Assembly: GCF_019703515.2 (NCBI RefSeq)
Contig: NC_059349.1
Coordinates: forward strand, 28,517,744 to 28,581,743
Source: Myxocyprinus asiaticus
Taxonomy: Eukaryota; Chordata; Actinopteri; Cypriniformes; Catostomidae
Direction: 5' to 3'
Length of the DNA stretch: 64,000 nt
A model generated the notes under the pieces. That model ran no database searches and was not told the origin of the DNA. It saw nothing but the letters and a program-made list of their open reading frames with translations. A program made the translations under genes and the position numbers. Below are positions 37,055-48,650 of this stretch, one piece after another; position 1 is the stretch's first letter, and every line of letters starts with the position of its first letter.

Positions 37055-38535
37055 TGTCACGGTCCAGCCACCTTGTCAGGTTTAGGTTCTACATGACGGG
37101 ACCGTGGCAGTATCGGCCTGCCTTTGTTTTTTGTGTTCACTCTTTGTGTGAGCACACGGGTCCGGTTGTTTGGACCGCCGTGCGTGCATCACCGCCGTGC
37201 GCTCTCCGGCGATGTCATGGTTCTGTCAACTGTGGCATCATCGTTCCCTTGTCTGTTTCTTTCAAAGCGTGTTTACGTTTTGCCCTTATCAAGTCAAGTC
37301 ATTTTTATTTGTATAGTGCTTTTCACAACACACATCGTTTCAAAGCAGCTTTACAGAAGATCATGAATTAACAGAAAATGAAACTGTAATATCTATAATG
37401 TGTGTTTCAGGGGTCGCTGGCATGCTGATTCAGTGTTTCCATGGGAATACTGATTATTACAACCTTCAACTGCGAGTGACATCTGCCCCTTGTATGTTTC
37501 TCTTATTTAAACCCCTGCATGTGTCACGTCCGATGTCGGATCATTGTCTACTGCCGTTGTGACTATTACTGTTTGCTGTGCCTTGACGTTGTTCTCCTGT
37601 TTAGTATGAAGTTCTGTTGGTTGCTGTGTCTCCAGTGGTGTTTGCTCATCAGATCACCATTGCCTGGTGATCGCGCTCGAGGAGGATTCCTTCGTTTCAG
37701 CCTGCGTGTTGGGAGACTGTTTCTAGGCTCTGCTTTGCACCACACCACTCTTCAACGGATTGTTCCGGATCTCCACAGCACACACACTGATGAACACACT
37801 ATCCTCGCCCCAGTGGCTTCCTTACTGAGCTCGACCGAGCTGGCGCTGTAGCGCTTTTGTATTGAACATAAATAGACTCTTAGGGGCCGTTTACACGACA
37901 ACATTTTCAACTAAAAACAGAAAACTTTTTATGCGTTTTGGCTGTTCGTTTACACAACAGTGATGTTTTGGGGCCTGAAAACGCAACCTTTTGAAAACCG
38001 GTTTCAAAGTGCACGTTTTTGAAAACGATGCCGTTATCGTCTCCATGTAAACATTCAAAAACGCGAATTTGTGAAAACGATGATGTCACGTGCACGTATT
38101 ATGTGTTCAGTCTATAGGCATGTGCGAGACATTCAAAACTACAATGGCAGACTACAGGACTGTGTTTGTGCTGCTCAAGATTTTGAGTTTATTGATGCTT
38201 CTCCAGCAAAATAATTGTAGTAATAAAGCAACCTCATCGTCCGTCCAGACAAAATTGCTCGATGCTTTCGCCATCTTCATTGTTTGTATTCACCGCTCTG
38301 TGGAAGAATGCTTATGTACGCAGGCGCGTAGTGTTTCTTTACAAAGTGACATCGCCAACTACTGGCCTGGCATGCATAATAGTCGTTTTCGCGGATCTGT
38401 GTGTACGGGGATCGTTTTGACAACGTTGTCCTCTGTACGCGGAACTTTTCAAAAACGCAAAGGAAAACTTTTCTGTTTTTAGTACATCGTTGTCGTGTAA
38501 ACGTACCCTTAAACTGTTTCCCCAGCATCGTGACA
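37055..38535 (+). mobile_element. Solo LTR, interrupted by a MITE
   Basis: It starts TGTCACGGTCC and ends GCATCGTGACA, so the ends are TG and CA. GCAGAG flanks both sides (37049-37054 and 38536-38541), consistent with a 5-6 bp target duplication. Inside are CTTATTTAAACCCCTGC, a TATA-like promoter context, and GAACATAAATAGACTC. No internal coding region follows, so it is a recombined solo LTR. A dispersed tail repeat (CAAGTCAAGTCATTTTTATT) lies within at about 37291-37400. Related sequence occurs on the minus strand within the LTR at 43031-43966. Confidence 0.82.
37883..38508. mobile_element. PIF/Harbinger-type MITE inside the solo LTR
   Basis: The ends are inverted over about 40 bases: GGGGCCGTTTACACGACAAC on the left, and the complement of the right end begins GGGTACGTTTACACGACAAC. 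TTA flanks each side (37880-37882 and 38509-38511), the three-base duplication expected for Harbinger. The interior is rich in GAAAACG and CGTTTT motifs, with no transposase. Confidence 0.85.
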
Positions 38536-38571
38536 GCAGAGTTGCCGAGCTGGTACAAACTTACCTATATC

Positions 38572-39774
38572 CAGGGTTGGGAGGGTTACTTTTGAAATGT
38601 ATTCCAGAACAGATTACAGAATACATGCTGTAAAATGTAATTTTTAATGTATTTCGTTAGATTACTCAAGGTCAGTAACGTATTATAAATACTTTGAATT
38701 ACTTCTTCAGCACTGGTAGATTTTTTCACTTGTTTTGACTATAAAAACTCTGCCAGTACAGTAAGACAAAATACACACGTTAAAAATACATTCTCTGAAA
38801 AACCTAAATATTGTAACGAGTGGCTGCTGGCAGTGAAGATGTCGATGACGTGAAGAACCCAAGTGCAATTTTATTGACTAACGTGATATCCAAAAAAAAA
38901 AAAAAACTAATTACAAACGTGAACCATAAACATAAACTTGACTTGAAACTTGACTACGTTACATTCACAATACCTAACCAACAACAATGGACAATTGGCT
39001 TAAATACATGGACATGGGAGTACAGAAACCAATGAACAAACAGAACTCTAAACAAGATAATCAAACAATGAACTAATGAAAACAAGACACATGAACATGG
39101 AGGGAAAACAGGACATCACATGACTAGGGAACGCATGACATGAAACAGGAACTAGAATACAAAATAAAAGACATGATATACATGAACACACAAATTAAAC
39201 ATTACAAATATCTTATGCAGTGTTGTTTCTAAAACCAGATTAATCAAATTTGTTTTGGATTTTTAGATATTTTTACAGGAAAACAATACAAAAATTATTA
39301 TCAAGAATAAGATTTTTGCCCTAATATCAAAGGTCTTACTAGAAAAAAAGAAATTATGATCTAACGTGAGTTTTCTTGATAAAAAAATATGATCGTGCAT
39401 GGTAACGTGCATGTAAAATGGCTAGAAGTATAGCGTAAAGCTGACAATTTACACAAGGTTTATTTACATTTCTTCTGCACCAAACTTACTTCAAACTTAC
39501 TTCTCTGTCTACTCATATTAATGTAACACATCATAAGAAAGTGTCTCACCGCTGTTTCATCATTTATATGGATAAATGTTTTCCATCTGAAAGGACTAAA
39601 TATTAAATGACAATAAAATGCAAAGTAATCTCTTCAGTAATCAAAATACTTTTTGAATGTAACTATTCTAATTACAAATTATTTAAATTGTAACTATAGT
39701 GGAATACAGTTACTTATATTTTGTATTTTAAATACGTATTCCCATTACATGTATTCCGTTACTCCCCAACCCTG
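38572..39774. mobile_element. hAT-type non-autonomous element
   Basis: The ends CAGGGTTGGGAGGGTTACTT and the complement of AGTAACGGAATACATGTAAT...CAACCCTG are inverted repeats starting CAGGG. Eight-base flanks CCTATATC (38564-38571) and CCTACATC (39775-39782) differ at one base, fitting an aged hAT target duplication. The middle, about 38815-39220, looks like an unrelated A-rich insert. No transposase was seen. Confidence 0.85.
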
Positions 39775-39782
39775 CCTACATC

Positions 39783-40699
39783 TGAACGATTGTTCGTATA
39801 GAGACATTTTCAAAGAACATGTCATGTGATTTTTTTAAATTAGGGTTAGTATACAAAAGGAACCAAATCTACTCAAATACTCCTTAAGTGCCCAATCACT
39901 CTGTTGCATGCTATTTTGCTTCATTATGTGCCGTCTGCAGCCAAAAGCCATTCACACATTTTCACAAACTGAGATATGCCTCTCATCATTATTCTTTTTT
40001 TCTGTATTCTGCCCATTAACACTCTTTTATACACCAATCTTTGCAGTAGAATCAGCGTCATCATAAATTACAATACCCGTGCATATTATGGCTATGTTAG
40101 CGCATTAGCACCATGAATGCAGAATGTAAACATGACAAATCATATATAACACATTTTAATGTCACATTAGTTCATGTTTTACAGGTAGTCTTGTGTGTCC
40201 TCATATTCAAATGCTCTTCCAATTGCCTTGCACAGTGGAGTAGCTGGTGTCTAAATGTTCACAAACGGTATACCATTGCTCGACTGTTACGAACTTTTTC
40301 TACCCCTGAGAGAAGAGCTTTGCCATGAGTGTTCAGGGGCATTTCAAACTCCAGAGTACAGTTACATTACTAAAAAGCTAAAAATCATGAAAATGTGATT
40401 AGCAGAATTCTTTTAATCAATTTAGTACTGACCTGATAACTAGTTGCTACTCTAGATCTATATCTGTAGCCCTATGCTTAAAATTTCCATACAAACAGCA
40501 GAATTAAAATGAAACCATTTTGAATTCTACAACCACATACAACACTGACAATGAAGAGTTCTCTTTATAAACCTTTACAAACTAAATGTTGTTCCTTTTT
40601 ACAAACTTATGATATCATCCCATGTATTTGAAGTATCCATGACCATATTTTTCAATAAAATCACTTGTTGAAGCACTAGAACACTCAAGAAGGTGAATC
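39783..40699. other. Unannotated AT-rich stretch
   Basis: No reading frame or repeat end could be assigned on either strand. Confidence 0.35.
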
Positions 40700-41388
40700 T
40701 GTCAGAGCGAGAGCGAGACAAAGGAACCCAAATGCAGAAGAACTGTTCAAAGGATTTATTTACAACAATGAAGGTTTACTGTGCTGGCGAAGACTGGCGA
40801 TCCCAGCATTGGCTGCAGCTATGAGGAACCCTCCGTCGAAGCTTTGTGAGCGCAGAGAACAGCGTACAGCAGATAGGAAGGCAATCACTTTCCCAACACT
40901 TGGGCAGAGGCGAGGAATCCTCCGTTAGCGATCCATGAGTGCAGAGAACAAGTGTACAGCAAGTTGGAAGGTAACCACACTCCCGACTCGTGGGCAGAGA
41001 CAGGCAACCAAACAGATACACGGGACAGGTCCAACTAGGCAAAGAGAGCGAGGTTAGTTGCTTGACATAAAACACATTCAGCATTAGCTAGACTACATTC
41101 AACATTAAACCACATTAAACAATCCAGCCCCAGACATGACGCACGAGGGGATTAATATAGGCATGAACAAACAAGGGGCAGGTACCGTTCACAGCTGAAA
41201 GTTGGCATGAACAGTGTTCCCATGGAAACAATCAGGGTTCCCATGGAAATGTTGATTCCACGTGCCAGCGGCACCTGAAGCACATGGGGGCAAAAACATT
41301 GACACGCTTGGAGCAAAACAAACATGGAACGATGTTGCCACAGTCTTCAGACAAAAACTCAACCTAACAAGGTGACAGGACTGTAACA

Positions 41389-43030
41389 GTACCCCCCCAA
41401 AGGGACGCTTCCTGGTGTCCCAAAGGGAACATCAAAAAAACAAAAAAACAAACAAAACGAACACTTAACAAAGTACAGGAAACACAACAGAAATGGAGGG
41501 AAGGGATGGAAACCAGGGAGGGAGTTTAAATAAAGGGGCATGGTCCGGAGGCCTGTGAGGAGGCCTCAGGGCAGAGGCAGGGTCTGGCAGCCTGGGAGGA
41601 GACCTCAGGGCAGAGGAAACACAAGACTGGGCAGTGGCCGCTGGACAGGGGGTAGTGAACTGGGCGGCAGCTGCTGGACAGGGTTCAGGAGGGAGCAGCT
41701 CAGGGGGCGGAGTCATGGACGGCTCAGGCGTGGGTGCTGATTGTGGCAGGGGAACGGCCTTCATGGCCGTGGGCACTGACAGAGACTGGGGAATGGCCTC
41801 CATGGCCGTGAGCACAGGCAGTGACCGGGGAATGTCCTCTGTGGCTGTGAGTACAGACAGTGACTGGGGTACAGCTTCCAAGGCTGTGAGCACAGGCAGT
41901 GATAGGGAAATGATCTCCGTGGTCATGAGGGGGGCAGGGAAGGGGAAATGGCCTCCATGACCGTGGGCACAGACAGTGACAAGGGAACAACCTCCGTGGT
42001 CGTGGGCACTGGCAGTGACAGAGAAATGACCCCCATGGTTGTGAGCACTGGCAAGGACAGGCAAATGACCTCCGTGGTCATGGGCACCAACAGGGACAGG
42101 GAAACAACCTCCATGGTCATAAGCACAGGCAGGGAAGGGGGAACGGCCTCTGTGACTGGGTGAAGAGGCACTGGGATGGCCGAGGCTTCAGGCGCTGGAA
42201 CTGGGACAGACGAGGCTTCAGGCGCTGGCTCTGGGATGGACGAGGCTTTGGGCCCTGGCTCTGGGACGGATGAGGCTTCAGGCACTAGCTCTGGGACAGA
42301 CTGGCTCGTTGACCATGGCAGGCATGGGTGCTGGCTCGTTGACTGTAGCAGGCGTGGGTGCTTCTGCAGGGAAACGGCCCCCATGGCCGTGGATGCTGTC
42401 AGCGACTGAGGAGCAGGTGCCTGGCTCCTCCTCCGCCTCCTCTGGGTGGTGATCGGTTCATCACACTGCAGCAAGGCTGGATTGAACACTCGGCAGAGCT
42501 CCGTGGTGAATGCTAAGCACGACACGCAACAAGGATGTTCATTGTCCCACATGGCGGTTCCCCAATCAGCGTCCCTTTTGGTGAGGAGCAGGATGATGTA
42601 AGTCACCTTCATTCTCTGCTAAGGGAAACCAGAGGGCTGTGACGTGAAGAACAAGGAACATTGTGCAAGGAATGCGCTACAGGATTCAGCCTCACCTGAA
42701 TATGGGGCTGGAAGGGGAATACGGGCTTCAGAGCATCCCGAAACAGGGAATCACCGGAGCTGGTGAAGATGCTTCCTGAGATGGGCCAGCATCAGGAGAT
42801 AGGCGGACCTGCTGAACAAAGGAGATGACCTCGGCGACCTGTGAAGCCATCATTTCCAAAGCACAGTTCGAGGCAACAATTTGATCCTGCTGACGTTCCA
42901 GCAAAACTCCCTGCTGAGAGAGATTGACACCTCAATACAGACAACTCTCCCACACTGGGCATTCCATTGTCCCAGCCTTAGACTGCTAAATCCCCAACTG
43001 TCCCCTGACCTGTACGTGGATGGATTGTTC
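41389..43030 (-). pseudogene. Gag-derived internal region with 39-bp repeats
   Basis: On the minus strand, 42612 downward reads DADWGTAMWDNEHPCCVSCL, then AFTTELCRVFNPALLQCDEP, the pattern of a Ty3/gypsy-type Gag found in fish elements. Downstream the frame enters tandem 13-residue units of the form VPTTTEVISLSLP, encoded by a 39-bp minisatellite, then a Pro/Ala-rich tail, and stops near 41465. No protease, reverse transcriptase or integrase was seen, so this is non-autonomous. The upstream part (42620-42990) contains a broken frame, with SNCALEMMASQVAEVISFVQ near 42845. Confidence 0.6.
41745..42150. repeat. 39-bp minisatellite inside the gag-like region
   Basis: About ten tandem units, each about 39 bases, on the pattern GTGGGCACTGGCAGTGACAG followed by GGAAATGACCTCCGTGGTC. 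The unit length keeps the reading frame, so the minus-strand protein becomes a 13-residue repeat. A shorter, mixed version lies at 44160-44515. Confidence 0.88.
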
Positions 43031-43966
43031 TGTCAGAGCGAGAGTGAGACAAAGAAACCCAAACGCAGAGGAACAGTTCAAAGGATTTATTTACAATAAT
43101 GAAGGTTTATTGTACTGGCAAAGACTGGTGATCCCAGCACCAGCTGCAGTTATGAGGAATCCTCCATCGAAGCTTCATGAGCACAGAGAACAGCATACAG
43201 CAGATAGGAAGGCGATCACTTTGCCGACACTCGGGCAGAGACAAGGAATCCTCCGTTGAAGGTAATAACTCTCCCGACACGCGGGCAGAGATGAGGAATC
43301 CTCTGTTGGAGATCTGTGAGCACAGAGAACAAGCGTACAGCAACCACACACCCGACACATGGACAGAGACGGGCAACCAAACAGATACATGAGACAGGAC
43401 CAACTAGGCAGAGAGAGTGAGGTAAGTTACTTCCACTCAGGTGCCACTCGCCAGCTGAAAGTTGGCATGATCAGCATTCCCATTGAAACAATCAAGGTTC
43501 TCATGGAAATTCTGATTCCACGTGCCAGTGGCACCTGACACACATGAGGGAGAAACGTAAACACGCTTTGACCAACACAAACATAAACTTGGAGCATGAG
43601 TGTCAGGATCCCAACACAGATCTAAACCAAACCATACAGGAAGTCAGGATCCAGACACCATGCTCCGGACATGACACAAGACCAACTGAAGAGCGCACGG
43701 TGGTAACTCACAACCGGACACGTGCGCTCACACAAAGAACGTACACGAAACACAAGACATGGGATGATGATGTCACAATCCCGTCAGATAAAAACCCAAC
43801 CTGACAGAATGACAGGACCGTGACATCACCGAAGAGCGCATGGCAGTAACCCACACCTGGACCAGTGCGCTCAACACAAAGACAGGACACTAAACACAAG
43901 ACAGAACATGGGGCAATGATGTCACGGTCATGTCAGACAAAAACCCAAGCTGACAGGACCGTGACA

Positions 43967-44628
43967 TTACCCCCCCACCAAAGGGACACCTCCTGGCATC
44001 CCAAAGGGGAACATCAAACAAAAAACAAGACAAACAAAATGAGCACTAACAGAGGACAGAAAACACAACCGAAAGAGAGGGAAGGAAATCAGGGAGGGAG
44101 TTTTAAGGAAAGGGGCATGGTCTGGAGGCAGAGCTGTGGACGACTCAGGCGTGTGCGCTGACCGTGGCAGGGGAACGGCCTTTGTGGCCGTGGATGCGAC
44201 AGGGGAATGGCCTCCGCAGCCGTGAGCACTGGCAGCTGCAACTGGGGAGCGGCCTCCATGGCCGTGGGCACCGACAGAGACTGGGGAACGGCCTCTGTGG
44301 CTGTGAGGACTGACATGATCGTGGATGCTGGCAGCAGCAGGGAAATGGCCCTCGTGGCCGTGGATGCTGGTAGTGGCAGGGAAAAGGCCTCCATGGCCAT
44401 GGCAGCAGCAGGGGAATAGCCTCCGTGGCTGTGGACGTTGTCAGCGGCAGGGGAATGGCCTTCATGGCCATGGACACTGGCAGTGGCAGGGGAATGGCCT
44501 CCGTGGTGGAGAGCGGAGTTGGACAATCTGGGCCGATTGCTGGCTGCAGGTGTCCTTGGGAGAGGGAGGGAGTAAAATAAAAATGCCCATAATGGCCTCT
44601 GCTGGGTCCTTACTTTGCTGGATCATTC
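43967..44628 (-). pseudogene. Second internal segment of the LTR array, shortened
   Basis: It shares the start (plus view) CCCCCCACCAAAGGGACACC and the 39-bp repeat array (44160-44515) with the first internal segment, but the gag WGTAMWDN block is missing, so most of it has been deleted. The LTR junction at 44628 shows GAATGATCCAGCAAAGTAAG on the minus strand. A standard tRNA primer-binding site was not identified. Confidence 0.6.
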
Positions 44629-45303
44629 TGTTAGAGAAGCAAGAGCGAGACAAAGGAACCCAATAGCAGAGGAACAGTCAAAAGGATTTATTAACAACAA
44701 ATGATAAGATACTGAGCTAAGACTAGTGATCCGGGCACCGGCTGCAGTAGAGGGAAGTAGTCTGTTGAACCAGTGAGGTGCAGAGAATAGTGCCCAGGCG
44801 ATGTGGAGGTAATCATATTCCCGACACACGGGCAGAGACGAGGAATCATCCGTTGACAAACTGTGAGCACAGAGAACAAGCGTACAGCAAGCTGGAAGGT
44901 AACCACACTCCCGACATGCAGGCAGAGATGGATCACATTCCCGACACGCAGGCAGAGATGAGGAATCCTCCGTTGACAATCCGTGAGTGCAGAGAACAAG
45001 CATACAGCAAGCTGGAGGGTAACCACATACCTGACATGCGGGTAGAGACGGGCAACCAAACAGATACATGAGTGAGTTAAGTTACTTCACATAAAACGCA
45101 CTTCAAAACTAAATACATTCACTAAACTACATTCAACGATCCATCGAAAAACATGACACACAAGGGGATTTAAATAAGCAGGAACAAACAAGGGACAGGT
45201 GCTGCTCGCCAGCTGAAAGTTGGCATGATCAGCATTCTCATGGAAACAATCAGGGTTCCCATGGAAACAATCTGACAAAGTGACAGGACTGTGACACCCA
45301 CAC

Positions 45304-45510
45304 ACAAACAACTACCAATGAATAAGTCCTAAATTCATTCATAAATGTGGGCACATCTAGCCATCAATTTGGGAAAACTTCACAAATGCGTGTTATTAGC
45401 CTTAAACAAATGTCTTTTTACTTGTGTCTGTGTAATTTATTATTAAATGAATGTGCAGCTATTTGTACAAATAGAGACATATTTGTGAATATAAATGTTC
45501 AAAAGCAGAT
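45304..45510 (-). repeat. Inverted copy of the repeat found in tandem at 51090-51730
   Basis: Contains CTAGCCATCAATTTGGGAAA, GTGTCTGTGTAATTTATTA and AGAGACATATTTGTGAATA. The reverse complements of these occur in both tandem units at 51 kb. It lies directly in front of the DIRS fragment. Confidence 0.75.
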
Positions 45511-47895
45511 CATAACACACATCCGTCAGAACGACTGGTTTGTCTCAATAGATCTGAAAGATGCCTATTTTCATATCCCGATCATTCCTCATCACAGACG
45601 CTTCTTGAGGTTCGCATTCGAGGAGACAGCATATCAATTCACAGTCCTGCCGTTCCGCCTTTCCCTCGCTCCGCGCACATTCACGTAATGTTTTAGCCCT
45701 TCTGAAAGTGGAAGGGCTGCGCATACTCAATTACATAGACAACTGGCTAATTTTAGCACAGTCAGAGACTGTGGCGCACTCGCACAAGGACAGGCTGCTC
45801 GTGCATTTGAATACACTTGGCCTATGGGCAATGTGAGGAAGAGCTCATTAATTCCCAGTCAGGAAAAATCCTTCCTGGGGTTACTTTTGAATTCTGTAAC
45901 AATGCGCGCTTCACTCTCGGCTGAGAGAATGACACTCGATATGCAGCACAACAGCGAGTTTCAAATTGGGCAGGGCTCTGCCTCTGAAATGCTTTCAGAA
46001 ACTCCTCGGGCTTATGGCAGCTGCTGCGGCGGTCACACCCTTGGTCTATTGCACATGAGACCTCTGCAATGCTGGCTCAACCACCAAGTTCCTCAACGGG
46101 CATGGCGCTACGTGCACCAACCACTGTCTATCTGCGATAGCACCATGGACAGCTCCGGGGTTTTACCGGCCTGGGGTCACCTTAGGTCAGGTTTCCAGAT
46201 GCAAAGTAGTTACTACAGATGCGTCCAGCATGGGCTGGGGCGCATTATGCGATGGCCGCCCGGCATTCGGGGAATGGACGAATGTGAAACGGACCTGGCA
46301 CATCAACCGATTGGAGATGTTGGTGGTTATTTTAGCCCTAAAAGCATTCGAGTCAGAGGTGACAGGGCATCATATTCTGATTTGCACCAACAACAAGTCG
46401 GTAGTGGCATACATCAATCACCAGGGTGGTGTGCGATCTCCAGCAATGATGACACTCACGCGGCAGCTCTTCAAATGGAGCGGAGAGCGTCTCCTGTTGT
46501 TACGGGCAACCCATGTGCCCGGAGCCCTGAATTTTGGAACGACATGCTCTCTGACAGGGAGTGATCCCAGGGGAGTGGAAACTCCACCCCCTGATGGTCA
46601 CAGAGATCTGGAATAGGATTGGGAGGGCAACGATAGATCTATTCGCCTCCCAGGAGACCTCTCATTGTTCCCTGTGGTATTCCATGACAGGACAGGCCCC
46701 GTTGGGGGTGGATGCGTTAGCTCACAAATGGCCAGTGGGTCGAAAGTATGCATTCCCCCCGCTGCGTCTCATTCCTCCACTCCTCTCCAAAATCAGGAAG
46801 GAAATGTAAACAGTACTACTGATCACGCCGAGGTGGTCGCGTCGGATGACGAAGACCTCTCACAGGTGATAAAGAATACAATTTTGCATGCTAGAGCCCC
46901 ATCTATGAGATGGCTTTATGCCTACAAATGGAATGTGTTTGTGAAATGGTGCTAAACACAAAGTGATGATCCCGTTAATTGTCTATTTCTGTCATTTTGG
47001 AATTTTTACAGGAGCGCTTAGATACAGATCTTACTCCATCTACGCTAAAAGTATATGTAGCCGCTATTTCGGCAAATCATGCAGCTGTAGGGGGCATGCC
47101 AGTAGGTAGACACTGTTTTGTGGTCAGCTTTCTAAGAGGCGCAAGGCGATTGAATCCTCCCTGCCAAGCTACAATCCCTACATGGGACCTGGCCTTGGTG
47201 CTGAACGTGCTGACTAAAGCCCCCTTTAAACTGATCAAGACTATCGATCTGCGTTCTCTTTCCTTTGAAACAGCTCTCTTACTCGCCCTGGCATCTGTTA
47301 AGAGGGTGAGTGATCTTCAGGCATTCTCAACGCACAGCTCCTGTCTGGAATTCGGTCCGAGCGAACCTAGAGCCACGCTGAGACCAAAAAAAGGTTATAT
47401 TCCCAAAGTGCTCCCTACCCCCTTTTAGGCGCAGGTAGTCACTTTACAAGCCTTTTACCTTCCTTCCTTCCAGTCGGAAGAACAACGCTCCCTTCATACG
47501 CTCTGTCCAGTCAGAGCGCTACACATCTATGTGTCCCGCACAAGCCAATTCAGACAAACGGACCAGCTTCTTGTCTGTTTCGGAGGTTTCTTGAAAGGCA
47601 TGCCAGTCTCAAAGCAGAGACTGTCACATTGGATTGTCGACACTATAACACTGGCGTACAAATCTCCGGGAACCCAATGCCGTATTAGCATTAAGGCCCA
47701 ATCAACGAGAGGTATGGCCTCCTCTTGGGGCATGGGAAAATTGTGTGTCCATACAAGAAATCTGCCTTGCGGCAGGTTGGGCTTCTCCCAGCACCTTTGC
47801 ACGATTTTACAACCTTGACGTGCATTTGGTGGCTTCACAGATATTGTCTGTGCAGCAGCGTTAATTCATTGTGTTCTAAGGTCCGCTTTGAGAAC
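45511..47895 (+). pseudogene. DIRS-type retrotransposon: RT, RNase H and tyrosine recombinase
   Basis: Pieces in order: DWFVSIDLKDAYFHIPIIP (RT block A, catalytic Asp), AYQFTVLPFRLSLAPRTF, LNYIDNWLILAQSE (YIDN where YxDD is required), GWGALCDGRPAFGEW, INRLEMLVVILALKAFES and SVVAYINHQGGVRS (RNase H), IDLFASQETSHCSLWYS, then the tyrosine recombinase: LTPSTLKVYVAAISANH, ASVKRVSDLQAFS (catalytic Arg), PVSKQRLSHWIVDTI, AQSTRGMASSW (HxxR with His changed to Gln) and STFARFYNLDV (Tyr, in another frame, near 47790-47820). Many frameshifts. DIRS elements integrate via the recombinase and lack LTRs and integrase. The 5' Gag and RT start are missing. Confidence 0.92.
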
Positions 47896-48650
47896 TCAAT
47901 GAATTCACTTAGCTTCCGAACCACATGCACCTGTGCTCTCCTAGGACCGCTTAGCATTTTCTATTCAACAATGCAATACTCGGCCCTTCATGTTAAGTGC
48001 TGTCATACTTCATTTATACTGCCTAATTACACTACATGCAATATCTCTTATGTCTCGGCTGTGCTTTAGACATTCGAATGTTAAATGGTGCCACACTCGG
48101 GCCATACCACTTGAATATATATTTACTGTGTTTCCCACACAAATACATTAATATACTTGTGTCTTGATCATGCCTTAGACACTCATTCTCTGGTTAAAAG
48201 ATAGATATGCGCTGTGTTTCCCTTAGTGGAACTCAGTTAACTGTTTCATTACCGGACTGTGCACCTGGCTGTGCTCTACTAGGTCCACTTGGAGCCCTCT
48301 TAAAGGCAAAGCATCCCGCTACTGAGCGATGCCGATGTGATTGTTACCTCGCCCCCTCAGAACTGTCAGGGTGAGGTTGATTTCTTATACGCTTTCTATA
48401 AGTTAAGCGTTGTATCTGTACGACACAAATTCATGTCCTGCCCCTTCTATACACTCGGGGTAGTTACAACGAGATTCACTCTTGAGTGTTATGTGTTACG
48501 TGTCCTTTGTCCAGTAACGTGGTGTGATCATACACGTTCCCATAAGCTTCAGTGACGTGATGTAAGTGACTGAAATCAAAAGGGAACATCTCCGGTTATG
48601 TATATAACCTCGGTTCCCTGAGATGTAGGGAACGAGACAAGGCACTATCT
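47896..48650 (+). repeat. DIRS 3' region and terminal repeat
   Basis: Past the recombinase the sequence carries no frame. At about 48585-48645 it has GGTTATGTATATAACCTCGG then TTCCCTGAGATGTAGGGAAC, small palindromes in the style of DIRS split terminal repeats. The boundary to the following L2 end is near 48650. Confidence 0.55.

Larger units (their letters stand above)
40700..45296 (-). mobile_element. LTR-internal-LTR-internal-LTR array of one retrotransposon family
   Basis: Three related LTRs begin (plus-strand view) TGTCAGAGCGAGAGCGAGAC, TGTCAGAGCGAGAGTGAGAC and TGTTAGAGAAGCAAGAGCGA, and end GTAACA or GTGACA: 40700-41388, 43031-43966 and 44629-45296. Between them are two internal segments, each bordered by a C7 run directly after the LTR, which on the minus strand is the G-rich polypurine tract. 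Orientation is therefore minus. No target duplication flanks the whole array. The middle LTR is longer because of an internal insertion or duplication around 43600-43950. Confidence 0.82.

Noticed and set aside
41540..42409. Plus-strand Gly/Ser/Asp-rich frames in the minisatellite
   Set aside because: Opposite strand of the gag-linked 39-bp repeat; element polarity from LTRs and polypurine tract is minus.
40776..45069. Cys/Leu-rich frames such as LPTCCTLVLCTHG and their repeats
   Set aside because: They recur in each LTR at the same place and are non-coding LTR sequence, not a cysteine-rich protein family.
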